Positions 24,342-32,987 are shown, counted from the stretch's first letter. The stretch is 41,235 bases of DNA from a candidate division WOR-3 bacterium (GCA_011052815.1 DRIG01000066.1:1-41235), one strand, 5' to 3'. Translations and numbers: made by a program. The notes: a model not told the origin generated them from the letters alone.

Positions 24342-25688
24342 ATGGCGGATGTTCTGATTGTTGAAGACAAAACGAGTTTCGGTGAGATGCTCAAGGGTAA
24401 TCTTGAGGATGCTGAGATATCCGTAGCCTGGGTCAGGCGTGGAAGGGAAGCCCTGCAATTCTTCAAAAAAGAAAAATATGAAATAGCTCTCATCGATTTA
24501 AGATTGCCGGATATCGACGGAATTGATCTACTCCGTCAGTTTAAGAAATTCGACACCGACACCAAATTTATTATAATGACCGCATTCGGCTCGATCGAAA
24601 AGGCGGTCGAGGCGATGAAGCTCGGGGCTTATGATTTTATCACCAAACCGTTCGACATCGAACAGCTTATAAATCTGCTCAGCAGACTTCTTAAAGAACA
24701 GCGGTGTTTTTACGAAAATATTATCCTGCGGGAAGAGACGGAGAAACTGCACGGTTTCCAGATCATCGGCAGGAGTGCGGCGATAAAGAAAGCAGCGGAG
24801 TTACTTCAGAAAGCGGCACCGACCGATGCCACTGTATTGCTTCTCGGAGAGTCTGGTACGGGCAAAGAGCTCTTTGCCCGGGCGTGTCATATGCTGTCGA
24901 ATCGGAAAGAAAACCCTTTTGTACCGATCAACTGTGCTGCAATCCCTCGTGAACTGCTTGAAAATGAACTATTCGGTTCGGAAAAGGGTGCTTTTACCGG
25001 TGCGACCGCCAGGAAACTCGGAAAGTTTGAACTCGCAAATAAAGGAACTATTTTTCTGGATGAGATTGGAGACCTTGATCTTGATTTACAGGCGAAGATT
25101 CTGCGCGTTCTTCAGGAAAAAAGTTTTGAAAGGCTCGGAGGCACCTGTTCGATAAAAGTAGATGTGCGGGTGATTGCGGCGAGCAATAAAGACCTTCTGA
25201 AACTTGTCAGGGGAGAGAAATTTCGGGAGGATTTATATTACCGTTTGAGTGTCTTTCCGATAACGATTCCCGCGCTGCGTGAAAGAAAAGAGGATATTCC
25301 TCTGCTGGTTGAACACAATCTGAAAAGGTTGCATTCGCCAAAGAAAATTTCTGAAAAGGCTTTATTGAAATTGCAGGATTATGATTGGCCGGGGAATATA
25401 CGGGAACTGGAGAATACTATTGAACGGGCGGTGATCCTCGCCGGAGATATAATCAAACCGGAACATATATTGCTGCCGGAGACAAAGGTTTCGTTTTCTG
25501 ATCTAAGCGGGGTGCAGACTTTACGCCGGGCTGCAGAACAAGGGCGTGCGATCGCCGAAGCGGCGCTTATTAAAAGAACCCTCTTGCAGACCGGGGGGAA
25601 TAAGTCAGAAGCGGCTCGCCGCCTGGAGATATCTTACAAAACACTTCTTAACAGGATAAAAGAGTATAAGAAAAAAGGGTACTTATAG
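24342..25688 (+). CDS. NtrC-family sigma54-dependent response regulator
   Basis: The protein has 448 residues. The receiver domain (1-120) has the phospho-acceptor D52 and K102. The AAA+ domain (about 138-375) has Walker A GESGTGKE (169-176), the sigma54 contact loop GAFTGA (216-221) and FLDEIGDL. A Fis-type helix-turn-helix ends it (NKSEAARRLEISYKTLLNRI). It should activate RpoN promoters when phosphorylated. No cognate kinase lies next to it. The ribosome binding site is weak. Its stop codon sits in the loop of a hairpin that terminates the opposite tRNA transcript. Confidence 0.95.
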   Translation: MADVLIVEDKTSFGEMLKGNLEDAEISVAWVRRGREALQFFKKEKYEIALIDLRLPDIDGIDLLRQFKKFDTDTKFIIMTAFGSIEKAVEAMKLGAYDFITKPFDIEQLINLLSRLLKEQRCFYENIILREETEKLHGFQIIGRSAAIKKAAELLQKAAPTDATVLLLGESGTGKELFARACHMLSNRKENPFVPINCAAIPRELLENELFGSEKGAFTGATARKLGKFELANKGTIFLDEIGDLDLDLQAKILRVLQEKSFERLGGTCSIKVDVRVIAASNKDLLKLVRGEKFREDLYYRLSVFPITIPALRERKEDIPLLVEHNLKRLHSPKKISEKALLKLQDYDWPGNIRELENTIERAVILAGDIIKPEHILLPETKVSFSDLSGVQTLRRAAEQGRAIAEAALIKRTLLQTGGNKSEAARRLEISYKTLLNRIKEYKKKGYL

Positions 25689-25695
25689 ACCCTTT
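25671..25695 (-). terminator. Probable terminator of tRNA-Leu, overlapping the end of the NtrC gene
   Basis: Read on the minus strand, AAAGGGT (25695-25689), an 8-nt loop, then ACCCTTT (25680-25674) merging into a T-run (25676-25671). The stem is 7 bp. The TAG stop of the plus-strand gene (25686-25688) lies in the loop. Confidence 0.6.
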
Positions 25696-25713
25696 ATTTG
25701 ATATTCTCAATAC

Positions 25714-25799
25714 TGCCGAGGGCCGGACTCGAACCGGCACTCCCATTGCTGAGAAGCGGATTTTAAGTCCGCTATGTCTACCAATTCCATCACCCCGGC
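25714..25799 (-). tRNA. tRNA-Leu (anticodon UAA)
   Basis: The 86-nt gene folds as a class II tRNA. The 7-bp acceptor stem pairs GCCGGGG with CCTCGGC (one G-U), the discriminator base is A (25714), the anticodon stem is GCGGA/TCCGC with loop CTTAAAA giving UAA (25763-25765), the long variable arm is 5 bp with a GCAA loop, and the T-arm is GCCGG-TTCGAGT-CCGGC. The 3' CCA is not encoded, so it must be added after transcription. Confidence 0.97.
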
Positions 25800-25827
25800 G
25801 TTAAAGGTATTAATATTACTTGAATGT

Positions 25828-25855
25828 ATTATATTCAATAAGAAAATGATGTCAA
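25828..25855 (-). promoter_or_regulatory. Promoter of tRNA-Leu
   Basis: On the minus strand, TTGACA (25855-25850), a 16-bp spacer and TATAAT (25833-25828). Both boxes match the consensus fully. The predicted 5' leader of the tRNA precursor is about 21 nt. Confidence 0.85.
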
Positions 25856-25869
25856 CCGATCTTTTCGGA

Positions 25870-26775
25870 TCAATCTGTTGTTATCGTGACATCGTCGAAA
25901 TTTACCGAGGTTGTTTGTGTCGGAATTTTATTCATCACCGTCAGTCCAGCTCTTCCACTTGTCAGCACGTTATTGACCTCATAGAACATAAGCTGGTCAT
26001 TCAGATAGGTCTTTATTACGGTGAAGTAACATTCGACTCCCAGTGAGAACCACTTTTCTTTCGGTGTTGCACATTCAACAACGGCGACTGCTTTCTGGAT
26101 GCCGTTTTCTTTTTTGACCAGAGAAAGTGTATCTGAAGATATTTTAAGACAGTAATGATTTTCTTCGTTTCTGTAGCGAAAAACAATACCTGCCTCCCAA
26201 TTTTCTTCCGTACTGTTCAAAATTTTAAGCTTTGTTTTGAATTTGAAATCACCGAAATCCATTGAATAGAGAACGAGCGCTTTCTCAGTATTCTTGTTCT
26301 TTCCGTTGTAGACATTCGGCAGGGAGTGTTCTGTAGTTTGTCCGTTGTCATTCATAATATTCCAGTCTCCGGTTATTGTTTCGAATCCATAAGCCGACGC
26401 CGTACCGGCCGCCTCATTATCAAAATGGAGTGTTGAAAAATATATATCGAAACCATTCAGCTTTGTGCCGGCCCATAAAGTTTCAGGGGATATTTCCACC
26501 ATGGTGTAATATAACGCCGTCGCTTCTATTTTATAGATACCCGGTGTGATATCATCCAGCATAAACACACCTTCTCCATCACTCGTATCACTTTGGATCA
26601 TTTTTTCTCCCTGGAACAGGGCGATTACAGCATTTTCCAGGGGAGTACCGTCGGGTTCCCTGACCGAGCCGGTTATCCGCGCTTTATGAGGATTTTCCGG
26701 ATCATAGATATTGCTGTGTGGAGCATTAATGCAGCCGATGATGAAAAAATAGATTATCACTATCTGTTTTCTCAT
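25870..26775 (-). CDS. Lipoprotein with carboxypeptidase-regulatory-like and jelly-roll domains
   Basis: The protein has 301 residues. The lipobox IIGC (C15) follows a short hydrophobic segment, so the mature protein should be lipid-anchored. Residues about 32-113 form a carboxypeptidase-regulatory-like Ig domain (ITGSVREPDGTPLENAVIALFQG; YKIEATALYY). Residues about 115-301 look like a concanavalin-type jelly roll (WEAGIVFRYRNEENHYCLKI; FYEVNNVLTSGRAGLTVMN), often used for carbohydrate binding. It starts 2 nt after the upstream TPR protein. The ligand is unknown. Confidence 0.78.
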   Translation of the reverse strand: MRKQIVIIYFFIIGCINAPHSNIYDPENPHKARITGSVREPDGTPLENAVIALFQGEKMIQSDTSDGEGVFMLDDITPGIYKIEATALYYTMVEISPETLWAGTKLNGFDIYFSTLHFDNEAAGTASAYGFETITGDWNIMNDNGQTTEHSLPNVYNGKNKNTEKALVLYSMDFGDFKFKTKLKILNSTEENWEAGIVFRYRNEENHYCLKISSDTLSLVKKENGIQKAVAVVECATPKEKWFSLGVECYFTVIKTYLNDQLMFYEVNNVLTSGRAGLTVMNKIPTQTTSVNFDDVTITTD

Positions 26776-26777
26776 AA

Positions 26778-27527
26778 TTAAAATTCCATCCTGTAACCGA
26801 GTTGGAATGAATTCGCGGTCGATTCAAAGAATAAACCTGTATTTTTGTCCTGGGGTATCGTCTTCTTTTCTTTCTTCAATGAGAGGGCGTCGATAATACT
26901 GTAGATGTAGATACTGAGGAAGATCGATGAATTCACCAGGGATATTTTATACCATCTGTCGTAGTCCTGATAGGCATCTTTTATCTCATTCATATCATCC
27001 GGTCCCAGGCTGTTATAATAGTTGCCTTTATTGTCGGTGATCAGCCAGGATATGATTGATGTACCGAGAAAGAAGCCGGCTGCCGCCATTATTATTTTGC
27101 CTTTTTCTTCGTTTCCTTCCATGAACTGGCCGAAACCAGGAATAAAACAGGAACACATTGCTGATTCTCCGGCGCGTTCTTTCTTTGCATTTTCAAAAAG
27201 TTCGAGGATGTCAGGAGAGGTCGTGATCGGATTTAATTCGTATTTCGGTTCAATATGCAGAAGTTTTTTGAAATAATCGAGCGCTGTTTCGCGGTCACCG
27301 ACGGCGGCGTAACAGAGTGCAAGATATTCATATACTTCGATCTTTTCGCTGCCTTTCGATTGATCTTCAATTTTCTTTAATTCTTTTATGGCTTTTGTGT
27401 AATCACCGATCGTATAATAAGATTTCGCATCCGAGAGAACAGTTCTTGAAGAGTCACCGACTGATTCCTGGGCGATGGCAACGGTGACGAATATAAGAAA
27501 GGATAAAGATACTATTCTTGTGTTCAC
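26778..27527 (-). CDS. Membrane TPR protein (DUF5683/TM2-like tail)
   Basis: The protein has 249 residues, with a signal peptide or anchor (LSFLIFVTVAIAQ), TPR units (residues about 27-95: YTIGDYTKAIKELKKI; AALCY-like and ALDYFKKLLHIEP), then the motif CFIPGFGQFMEGNEEKGK and two hydrophobic segments, as in DUF5683/TM2-type membrane proteins. The start is GTG 27527 with no strong ribosome binding site. Its promoter lies 22 nt upstream. The role is unknown; it is probably co-expressed with the lipoprotein behind it. Confidence 0.72.
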   Translation of the reverse strand: MNTRIVSLSFLIFVTVAIAQESVGDSSRTVLSDAKSYYTIGDYTKAIKELKKIEDQSKGSEKIEVYEYLALCYAAVGDRETALDYFKKLLHIEPKYELNPITTSPDILELFENAKKERAGESAMCSCFIPGFGQFMEGNEEKGKIIMAAAGFFLGTSIISWLITDNKGNYYNSLGPDDMNEIKDAYQDYDRWYKISLVNSSIFLSIYIYSIIDALSLKKEKKTIPQDKNTGLFFESTANSFQLGYRMEF

Positions 27528-27549
27528 TTTTGAATCCCGTTAGAGCCAC

Positions 27550-27577
27550 AGTATAATCATAAAAACAGCCCTGTCAA
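27550..27577 (-). promoter_or_regulatory. Promoter for the TPR protein-lipoprotein pair
   Basis: On the minus strand, TTGACA (27577-27572), a 16-bp spacer and TATACT (27555-27550). The leader is about 15 nt. The -35 box lies in the loop of a possible terminator of the upstream gene. Confidence 0.8.
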
Positions 27578-27592
27578 GTATACTGCGGCTGT
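27561..27592 (-). terminator. Weak terminator-like hairpin after the 895-residue signalling gene
   Basis: On the minus strand, ACAGCC (27592-27587) can pair with GGCTGT (27570-27565) around a 16-nt loop, followed by TTTT (27564-27561). The stem is short, so termination may be partial. Confidence 0.35.
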
Positions 27593-27597
27593 GCTGG

Positions 27598-30285
27598 TTA
27601 TTTAAATTTGAATTTTCCCTGTTTGAATAACTTGAGGCAGGTTTCTACAACCTTTTTGTCATAGAGTTTACCGCTGTTTTTTTGAATTTCTTTTAATGCC
27701 TCTTCAAGTCCAGGAGCGCTTCTGTAAGGGCGGTCCGCGCTCATCGCTTCAACCACATCGGCGACGGCGAGTATCTTCGCCTCCAGAAGGATATCTTTTC
27801 CCTTGACTCCTTTGGGATATCCTGAACCGTTCAGTCTTTCATGATGTTGATGGACGATCTGTGCGATGAGCCAGGGGAATTTGATTGTTTTCAGGATATC
27901 ATAACCTGCAATGGGATGAACTTTGACGACTTTCATCTCGTTGGCGTTCAGCTTTTCAGGTTTATTAAGGATATCCTCAGGCACTTTTGTTTTTCCTACA
28001 TCGTGGATTAAAGCGGCGAGCTTTATTCCTTTGATCTGTTCTTCCTTCAGTTTCATCTCTTTAGCGATCGCCTGAGCGAGTTCAGACACTCTTTTTTGGT
28101 GGCCTGCAGTATAGGGGTCGCGCATTTCAACGACGGTCGCCAGGGTGTTGATTGTTTCTTCCAATACGTGCAGGAATTTTCCGAAGCTGTTTTTCAACTC
28201 AAGCTCGGCGTATTTACGCTCTATTGCATATCTGATGGCGCGGATCAAAACGTCGGCGGTGAATTTTCCTTTTGCAAAGCAATCCTGGGCGCCTTCTCTT
28301 ATTGCCTTCACCGCAAGGTCTTCGACCTCCATGGCTGTGAGGACTATGATTGGAATTTCCGGAACTTTCGTATGAAGTTTCTTCAGTGTTTCGAATCCCA
28401 TACTGTCGGGAAGATTCAGATCAAGAACTACGATATCGATAGGTTCCCGGGCGAGGTAGTTCAGTCCGTTTTTCAGAGTTTTTACATGAACAACGTCGAA
28501 TTTATTGTTTTTCGCCTGCATAAGCATCTTGACAAAGAGATCGCGGTCATCGGGATTGTCTTCGATTATCAGCACTTTAATAACCTCAGAACGGAGATAA
28601 AACTCTGTTCTTTCTTTTTTCGCCAAATGGGGCGATTCGGATTTTGTAAGAACTAAGCGGGGGCTGTGTTTCTGCATTTTGTGTTCATACATCAGTTTGT
28701 CGGCGTACTCGAGCAGCTCTTCCACCGGACATGGATTTTCCGGGTCATAGTATGTGGTGCCGATACTCAGAGAGAGTTTTACTTTATTCTGCGAATTTTT
28801 ATTGTAGTTGAATAAATTTTTCCGCAGACGTTTGATAAGCATCTGGGCACTGTCTTTGCGCGCCTCAATCGCACAGATTGCGAATTCATCACCTCCTAAT
28901 CTGCCGACGATGTCTGATTTCCGAAAACTCTGTTTACAGATGGCGGCGATTGTTTTCAGAGCGCGGTCACCTTCGTGGTGTCCGAGATTATCATTTATCC
29001 ATTTCATTCTATCGATGTCGGCGAAGATCAAAAAGAATCCTTTTTTACTGCGATTCGCCAGGTCAACCTGCTGTCTCACAAGTGTCAGAAATCCGCGGCG
29101 GTTATATAGGCCGGTTAAAGGGTCGATGAGGGAAAGAATGCGCAGTTCTTCTTCAGTATTTTTACGAGCCGATATATCCCACAGGTAAGAACGTGTTCCC
29201 ACTATTTTGCCTTTTTCTTTGATCGTGGTCGTCTGCACTTCTACATAGATCAAAGAACCATCCTTTTTAATCCCGCGAAATTCATAGGATTTCGGAGCCA
29301 GTTTATCATTGATTCGCTCTTTATGGAATGTTAGTACTTTCTTGACATCATCCGGATGGATGAGCGCCGAAAAAGTTTTATCTTTCATCTCTTCGTAGGT
29401 ATAACCGAATATCTCGGCGAATTTCGAATTGAAATATTTGATATTTCCGTCGATGTCGTTGATCAAGATCGCCACACTTGCTTTTTCAACCAGTTCCCGA
29501 TAGTTTTTTTCACTCTCCTTCAATGTTTCTTCGAAAAGCTTTCGATGAGTGATGTCATGAGCGATACCCAGCATATATGTTTTGCCTCTTATCTTTACGG
29601 GAAAAGTCCTTATTTCCACGTAAACCCGTGAGCCGTCTTTTCGGATGATCGTAAACTCATGGGAATCCCTGATTATCTTTTTGACCCCCTTTGACAGCAG
29701 TTCTCTGGCACGCGGGATCTGTTCAGGCGGCAGGATGTTTATTTCGAAAATATTTTTTCCTTTTAATTCTTTTATCGAATAACCGGTTATTTCTTCAGCC
29801 GCCCTGTTGCCATCGATGAGGTTGCCGTTCAAATCATGAATGTAGTAGGCATCCGGAGCGTATTCGAAGAGTATTTTAAAACGTTCTTCACTCTCCTGCA
29901 GCGCCTGTTTCATTTTATGTTTGTACAGAGTCATTTCTATATTTGTATATAATTCACTCGCCTCGAATGGTTTGACGATATATGCGTAAGGCTCTATCTT
30001 CTTCGCTCTCTGGAGTATGGTGTCGTTTGTGAATGCGGTTACGAATATAATGGGGATGTCGAATATTTTTTGAATCTGTTCAGCGGTTTTAATCCCATCC
30101 ATTTTCCCTTTAAGCACGATATCGAGAAGGATCAAGTCGGGTTTGTTCTTCTTGATGCTTTCGATCGCCTTCTTGCCGGTATTGGCTATCGCGGTGACGA
30201 CAAAACCTCTGTTCGCCAGGATATTTTCGATATCCTTTGCCACGATCATCTCGTCTTCGACTATCAGTATTTTTTCATTAGCCAT
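27598..30285 (-). CDS. REC-PAS-PAS-GGDEF-REC-HD-GYP cyclic-di-GMP signalling protein
   Basis: The protein has 895 residues. In order: receiver 1 (1-120, D55), PAS (about 130-250), PAS (260-378), GGDEF domain (385-545) with intact GGDEF (464-468) and the RxxD inhibitory site (455-458), receiver 2 (567-690, D622), and HD-GYP domain (700-895) with H761-D762 and HHERLNGSGYP. It carries both c-di-GMP synthase and phosphodiesterase modules with full motifs, each behind its own receiver. The ATG overlaps the preceding gene by 8 nt (ATGGCTAA). It is the last gene of the second signalling unit. Which activity dominates is unknown. Confidence 0.93.
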   Translation of the reverse strand: MANEKILIVEDEMIVAKDIENILANRGFVVTAIANTGKKAIESIKKNKPDLILLDIVLKGKMDGIKTAEQIQKIFDIPIIFVTAFTNDTILQRAKKIEPYAYIVKPFEASELYTNIEMTLYKHKMKQALQESEERFKILFEYAPDAYYIHDLNGNLIDGNRAAEEITGYSIKELKGKNIFEINILPPEQIPRARELLSKGVKKIIRDSHEFTIIRKDGSRVYVEIRTFPVKIRGKTYMLGIAHDITHRKLFEETLKESEKNYRELVEKASVAILINDIDGNIKYFNSKFAEIFGYTYEEMKDKTFSALIHPDDVKKVLTFHKERINDKLAPKSYEFRGIKKDGSLIYVEVQTTTIKEKGKIVGTRSYLWDISARKNTEEELRILSLIDPLTGLYNRRGFLTLVRQQVDLANRSKKGFFLIFADIDRMKWINDNLGHHEGDRALKTIAAICKQSFRKSDIVGRLGGDEFAICAIEARKDSAQMLIKRLRKNLFNYNKNSQNKVKLSLSIGTTYYDPENPCPVEELLEYADKLMYEHKMQKHSPRLVLTKSESPHLAKKERTEFYLRSEVIKVLIIEDNPDDRDLFVKMLMQAKNNKFDVVHVKTLKNGLNYLAREPIDIVVLDLNLPDSMGFETLKKLHTKVPEIPIIVLTAMEVEDLAVKAIREGAQDCFAKGKFTADVLIRAIRYAIERKYAELELKNSFGKFLHVLEETINTLATVVEMRDPYTAGHQKRVSELAQAIAKEMKLKEEQIKGIKLAALIHDVGKTKVPEDILNKPEKLNANEMKVVKVHPIAGYDILKTIKFPWLIAQIVHQHHERLNGSGYPKGVKGKDILLEAKILAVADVVEAMSADRPYRSAPGLEEALKEIQKNSGKLYDKKVVETCLKLFKQGKFKFK

Positions 30286-31318
30286 TATTCATCCTGTCCG
30301 GTTCATCTAAAAGATATTGACTGTTGAATTTGAAGTGTTTTTTCTTGAAGAGACGCAGGCAGGCGTCGACGACATCCGCTTCATAAAGAATCCCTTTGTT
30401 CGCGGCAATTTCGTTCAGTGCCTTATCCAACCCAGGAGCAGGACGATAAGGTCGGTGGGAGCACATCGCTTCGACTACATCAGCCACGCCCAGGATTTTC
30501 GCCTCGAGAAGTATTTCTTTGTCTTTCAGCCCCTGGGGATATCCGGTGCCATTCAATCTTTCATGATGCTGGTAGACAATCTTCGCAATGGGCCAGGGAA
30601 ATTCAATGGTCTTTAGAATGTCATAACCGACCTGACAGTGTGATTTGACGATCATAAATTCACCCTCGGTAAGACGGGTCGGTTTGCTTAAAATCTCCGA
30701 CGGTACGTAGATTTTGCCGATGTCGTGGATAGCCGCCGCCATATGAACACCGGTAATTTTTTCTTCAGGAATCTTTAATTCTTTTGCAATGGCGAATGCC
30801 AGTTGAGCGACACGCCACGAGTGGCCTGCAGTATACGGGTCCCTTTTTTCCAGAGCTATTGCCAGGGCTTTGACGGTTGATTCCAGACTCTTTTTCAGCT
30901 TTTCAAAACTCTCTCTTAGTTTCTGCTCTGTTTTATGCTTGTAAAGGGCTATTTCCACCGCGGTACGCAGATCCCTTTCGTCGAACGGTTTTATTATATA
31001 ACCGTGCGGTTCAGTCGCTTTGGCGCGCGCCAATATTTTTTCATCTGCGTATGCCGTGAGGTAGATGATCGGGATGTTGTAATGTCGTCGTATCTGTTCA
31101 GCCACTTCAATACCGTCAAGTTTACCGTTCAGAACAATGTCGATGAGCAATAAATCCGGCTTGAACTTTTTGATTATTTTAATCGCCTTTTCACCACTCG
31201 TTTCGATCCTGGGTACTTTATATCCCAATCGTTCCAGAATGAGTTTTATGTCTTCTCCGACGATTCTTTCGTCTTCGAATATTATGATCTTCTCTCTCTT
31301 TGTTTCTTCTCTTTTCAT
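30278..31318 (-). CDS. REC-HD-GYP response regulator (c-di-GMP phosphodiesterase)
   Basis: The product is 346 residues from ATG 31318, which overlaps the upstream stop as ATGA; the open frame allows ten more residues from 31348. The receiver (1-125) has D60. The HD-GYP domain (150-346) has the metal motif H198-D199 (AAIHDIGK) and HHERLNGTGYP, all intact. It should linearise c-di-GMP under control of a kinase, probably one of the kinases encoded in the same region. Its HD-GYP part is a close paralogue of the one in the next gene. Confidence 0.92.
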   Translation of the reverse strand: MKREETKREKIIIFEDERIVGEDIKLILERLGYKVPRIETSGEKAIKIIKKFKPDLLLIDIVLNGKLDGIEVAEQIRRHYNIPIIYLTAYADEKILARAKATEPHGYIIKPFDERDLRTAVEIALYKHKTEQKLRESFEKLKKSLESTVKALAIALEKRDPYTAGHSWRVAQLAFAIAKELKIPEEKITGVHMAAAIHDIGKIYVPSEILSKPTRLTEGEFMIVKSHCQVGYDILKTIEFPWPIAKIVYQHHERLNGTGYPQGLKDKEILLEAKILGVADVVEAMCSHRPYRPAPGLDKALNEIAANKGILYEADVVDACLRLFKKKHFKFNSQYLLDEPDRMNNG

Positions 31319-32187
31319 GTGGTCCGTCTTTCTCCGGGAATACAACATAAGACTTTACGTGCCTGAGATAGTAATTCCGCTATCGAACGATTCACTGCGG
31401 GGTCGTAGTATGCCGTACCGATATTGAGAGAAAACCTGCCGCTGATTTTCCTGGATGCATTATAGATATCCAGATTCTTTTTGAGACGTTCAATCAATTT
31501 ATTGATATTACTCTTATGTGCTTCCAGGGCGATCACCGCGAACTGTTTTTCGTCTATTCGGGATATTATATCTGATCTGCGAAATGTCTGTTTCAGGATA
31601 TTGGCGACCGCAATCAATTCCTCCTGATTTTTCTGAGACGGTTCACCAGATGTCGGTGTTTTATTCCATTCGACGACGAGAACTATAAGACCGCGGTTAT
31701 TGCGTTTCGCCAATTTCAAATAGTGCATCGCCAGGATGAGAAATGATTGTTTCGTATATAAACCGGTGGGTTTATCTATCAGAGGCAGTCCGCTCAGTTC
31801 TTGCTGGATTCTTTGTTGGTCAATGGCGTATTGGATTGAACATAAAAGTTGTGAACTGTCTGTTTGCTCTTTGATTATGAAGTCCTTTGCACCGAGCTGG
31901 GTTGCTTTGGCACCCAGTGATTTCTGCTCGACCGTGGTGACGACTATTATCGGGGCATCCGGAAACTGCCCATAGAGACGGCTGAATGCATCAAGCCCCT
32001 GAATATCCGGGAGCTGCAGGTCCAGTAGAACAACATCGAATTTTTCTTCAATTAACTTACTTAATCCTTCTTCCAGATTGTCGCTCGTGACCAGTTCGAA
32101 TTCTGAGTCCATTACTTCAGTCAACATTGTTCGGAAAATCTCGATTTGTTCGAGATCATTTTCAATCAACAACAGCCGGATATTCAT
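31315..32187 (-). CDS. REC protein with degenerate GGDEF domain
   Basis: The protein has 290 residues. The receiver (1-122) has D56. The second domain (about 140-285) aligns with the diguanylate cyclase of the 895-residue protein, but GGDEF is replaced by DEKQF (212-216), so synthase activity is unlikely. The RxxD inhibitory-site motif (R203-D206) is kept five residues before, which could allow c-di-GMP binding as an effector. No Shine-Dalgarno precedes the ATG; a stable hairpin stands 16 nt upstream of it. Confidence 0.85.
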   Translation of the reverse strand: MNIRLLLIENDLEQIEIFRTMLTEVMDSEFELVTSDNLEEGLSKLIEEKFDVVLLDLQLPDIQGLDAFSRLYGQFPDAPIIVVTTVEQKSLGAKATQLGAKDFIIKEQTDSSQLLCSIQYAIDQQRIQQELSGLPLIDKPTGLYTKQSFLILAMHYLKLAKRNNRGLIVLVVEWNKTPTSGEPSQKNQEELIAVANILKQTFRRSDIISRIDEKQFAVIALEAHKSNINKLIERLKKNLDIYNASRKISGRFSLNIGTAYYDPAVNRSIAELLSQARKVLCCIPGERRTT

Positions 32188-32202
32188 ATCATTTAAATTA
32201 AT

Positions 32203-32234
32203 GAGGCAGCCGGGACGTCCGTCCCAGCTGCCTC
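32203..32234 (-). promoter_or_regulatory. Stable intergenic hairpin between two signalling genes
   Basis: A 14-bp stem, GAGGCAGC-T-GGGAC against GTCCC-G-GCTGCCTC with one G-T pair and a 4-nt loop, lies between the NarL regulator stop and the next start. No T-run follows on either strand, so it is not a classical terminator. An attenuator, an RNA stability element or an RNase III site are possible. Confidence 0.55.
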
Positions 32235-32276
32235 AGGAGGGAGGTACGAAAAGAATGAGCCGTGCCTTCTCATAAT

Positions 32277-32942
32277 CTATTGAACCAACTTATTCTGAAT
32301 CGCTAGTCTGACCAGAGCAGCGGTGTTGTGGGCGTTCAATTTACGCATTATACTCAGTCGATGATGTTCCACGGTCCGCACGCTGATCCCCAGTTTACTG
32401 GCGGCTTTTTTATTCGAATCGCCTTCTGTAATGAGTTTAAGAACTTCCCGTTCGCGTGGCGTGAGGGTTGTGTATGGTGTTTTTTTTGTTCGTTTTGCCG
32501 GTTTCTGTTTACGCTGGACGAGCATTTTTATCACATCGCTTGAGAAAGTGGGGGAGACGTACAGTTTGTTGTTCTTCAATGTCTCGAGAGCGGTCATAAG
32601 TTCTTTGTCTGCATCTTCTTTGAGCAGGTATCCCTGAGCTCCACATGTCAGGGATTCATATACATATTCTTCATTTTTGTGCATCGTTAAGATGAGAATT
32701 TTAACTTTTTTGTTGAAACGCCTTATCTTTCTGATCGCCTCGATACCTCTGAGTCTGGGCATGGAAATATCGAGGATAACGATGTCGGGCTGTAATTTTT
32801 TAACGCCGGTGATGATCTCCAGACCGTCACCGGTTTCTCCGATGATCCTGTAATTACCTTTTTCCTCGATGATACGCTTTAACCCATTGCGGATTAGGGT
32901 ATGATCATCAGCCAGAAAGATTGAATAAGGCATAGTTATCAC
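32277..32942 (-). CDS. NarL/FixJ-family response regulator (second unit)
   Basis: The protein has 221 residues. The receiver (1-125) has D58 (IVILDISMPRLRG); a linker is followed by a LuxR-type helix-turn-helix (about 158-218: [36 protein letters not shown]). It should bind DNA when phosphorylated. It is a close paralogue of the 39076-39726 product. AAGGAG precedes the ATG. Its promoter and upstream motifs lie between 32960 and 33030. Confidence 0.95.
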   Translation of the reverse strand: MITMPYSIFLADDHTLIRNGLKRIIEEKGNYRIIGETGDGLEIITGVKKLQPDIVILDISMPRLRGIEAIRKIRRFNKKVKILILTMHKNEEYVYESLTCGAQGYLLKEDADKELMTALETLKNNKLYVSPTFSSDVIKMLVQRKQKPAKRTKKTPYTTLTPREREVLKLITEGDSNKKAASKLGISVRTVEHHRLSIMRKLNAHNTAALVRLAIQNKLVQ

Positions 32943-32959
32943 TCCTTTTCCATACTTAC

Positions 32960-32987
32960 ATTCTAAAAAATAACCGGGAAATTACAA
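32960..32987 (-). promoter_or_regulatory. Promoter of the second signalling unit
   Basis: On the minus strand, TTGTAA (32987-32982, 4/6 match to the consensus), a 16-bp spacer and TAGAAT (32965-32960). The weaker -35 box and the conserved motifs just upstream suggest an activator-dependent promoter. The leader is about 11 nt. Confidence 0.6.

Noticed and set aside
24324-24342. Sigma54 (-24/-12) promoter near the NtrC-type regulator
   Set aside because: No GG-N10-GC pattern of the right type was seen here or in the intergenic gaps.
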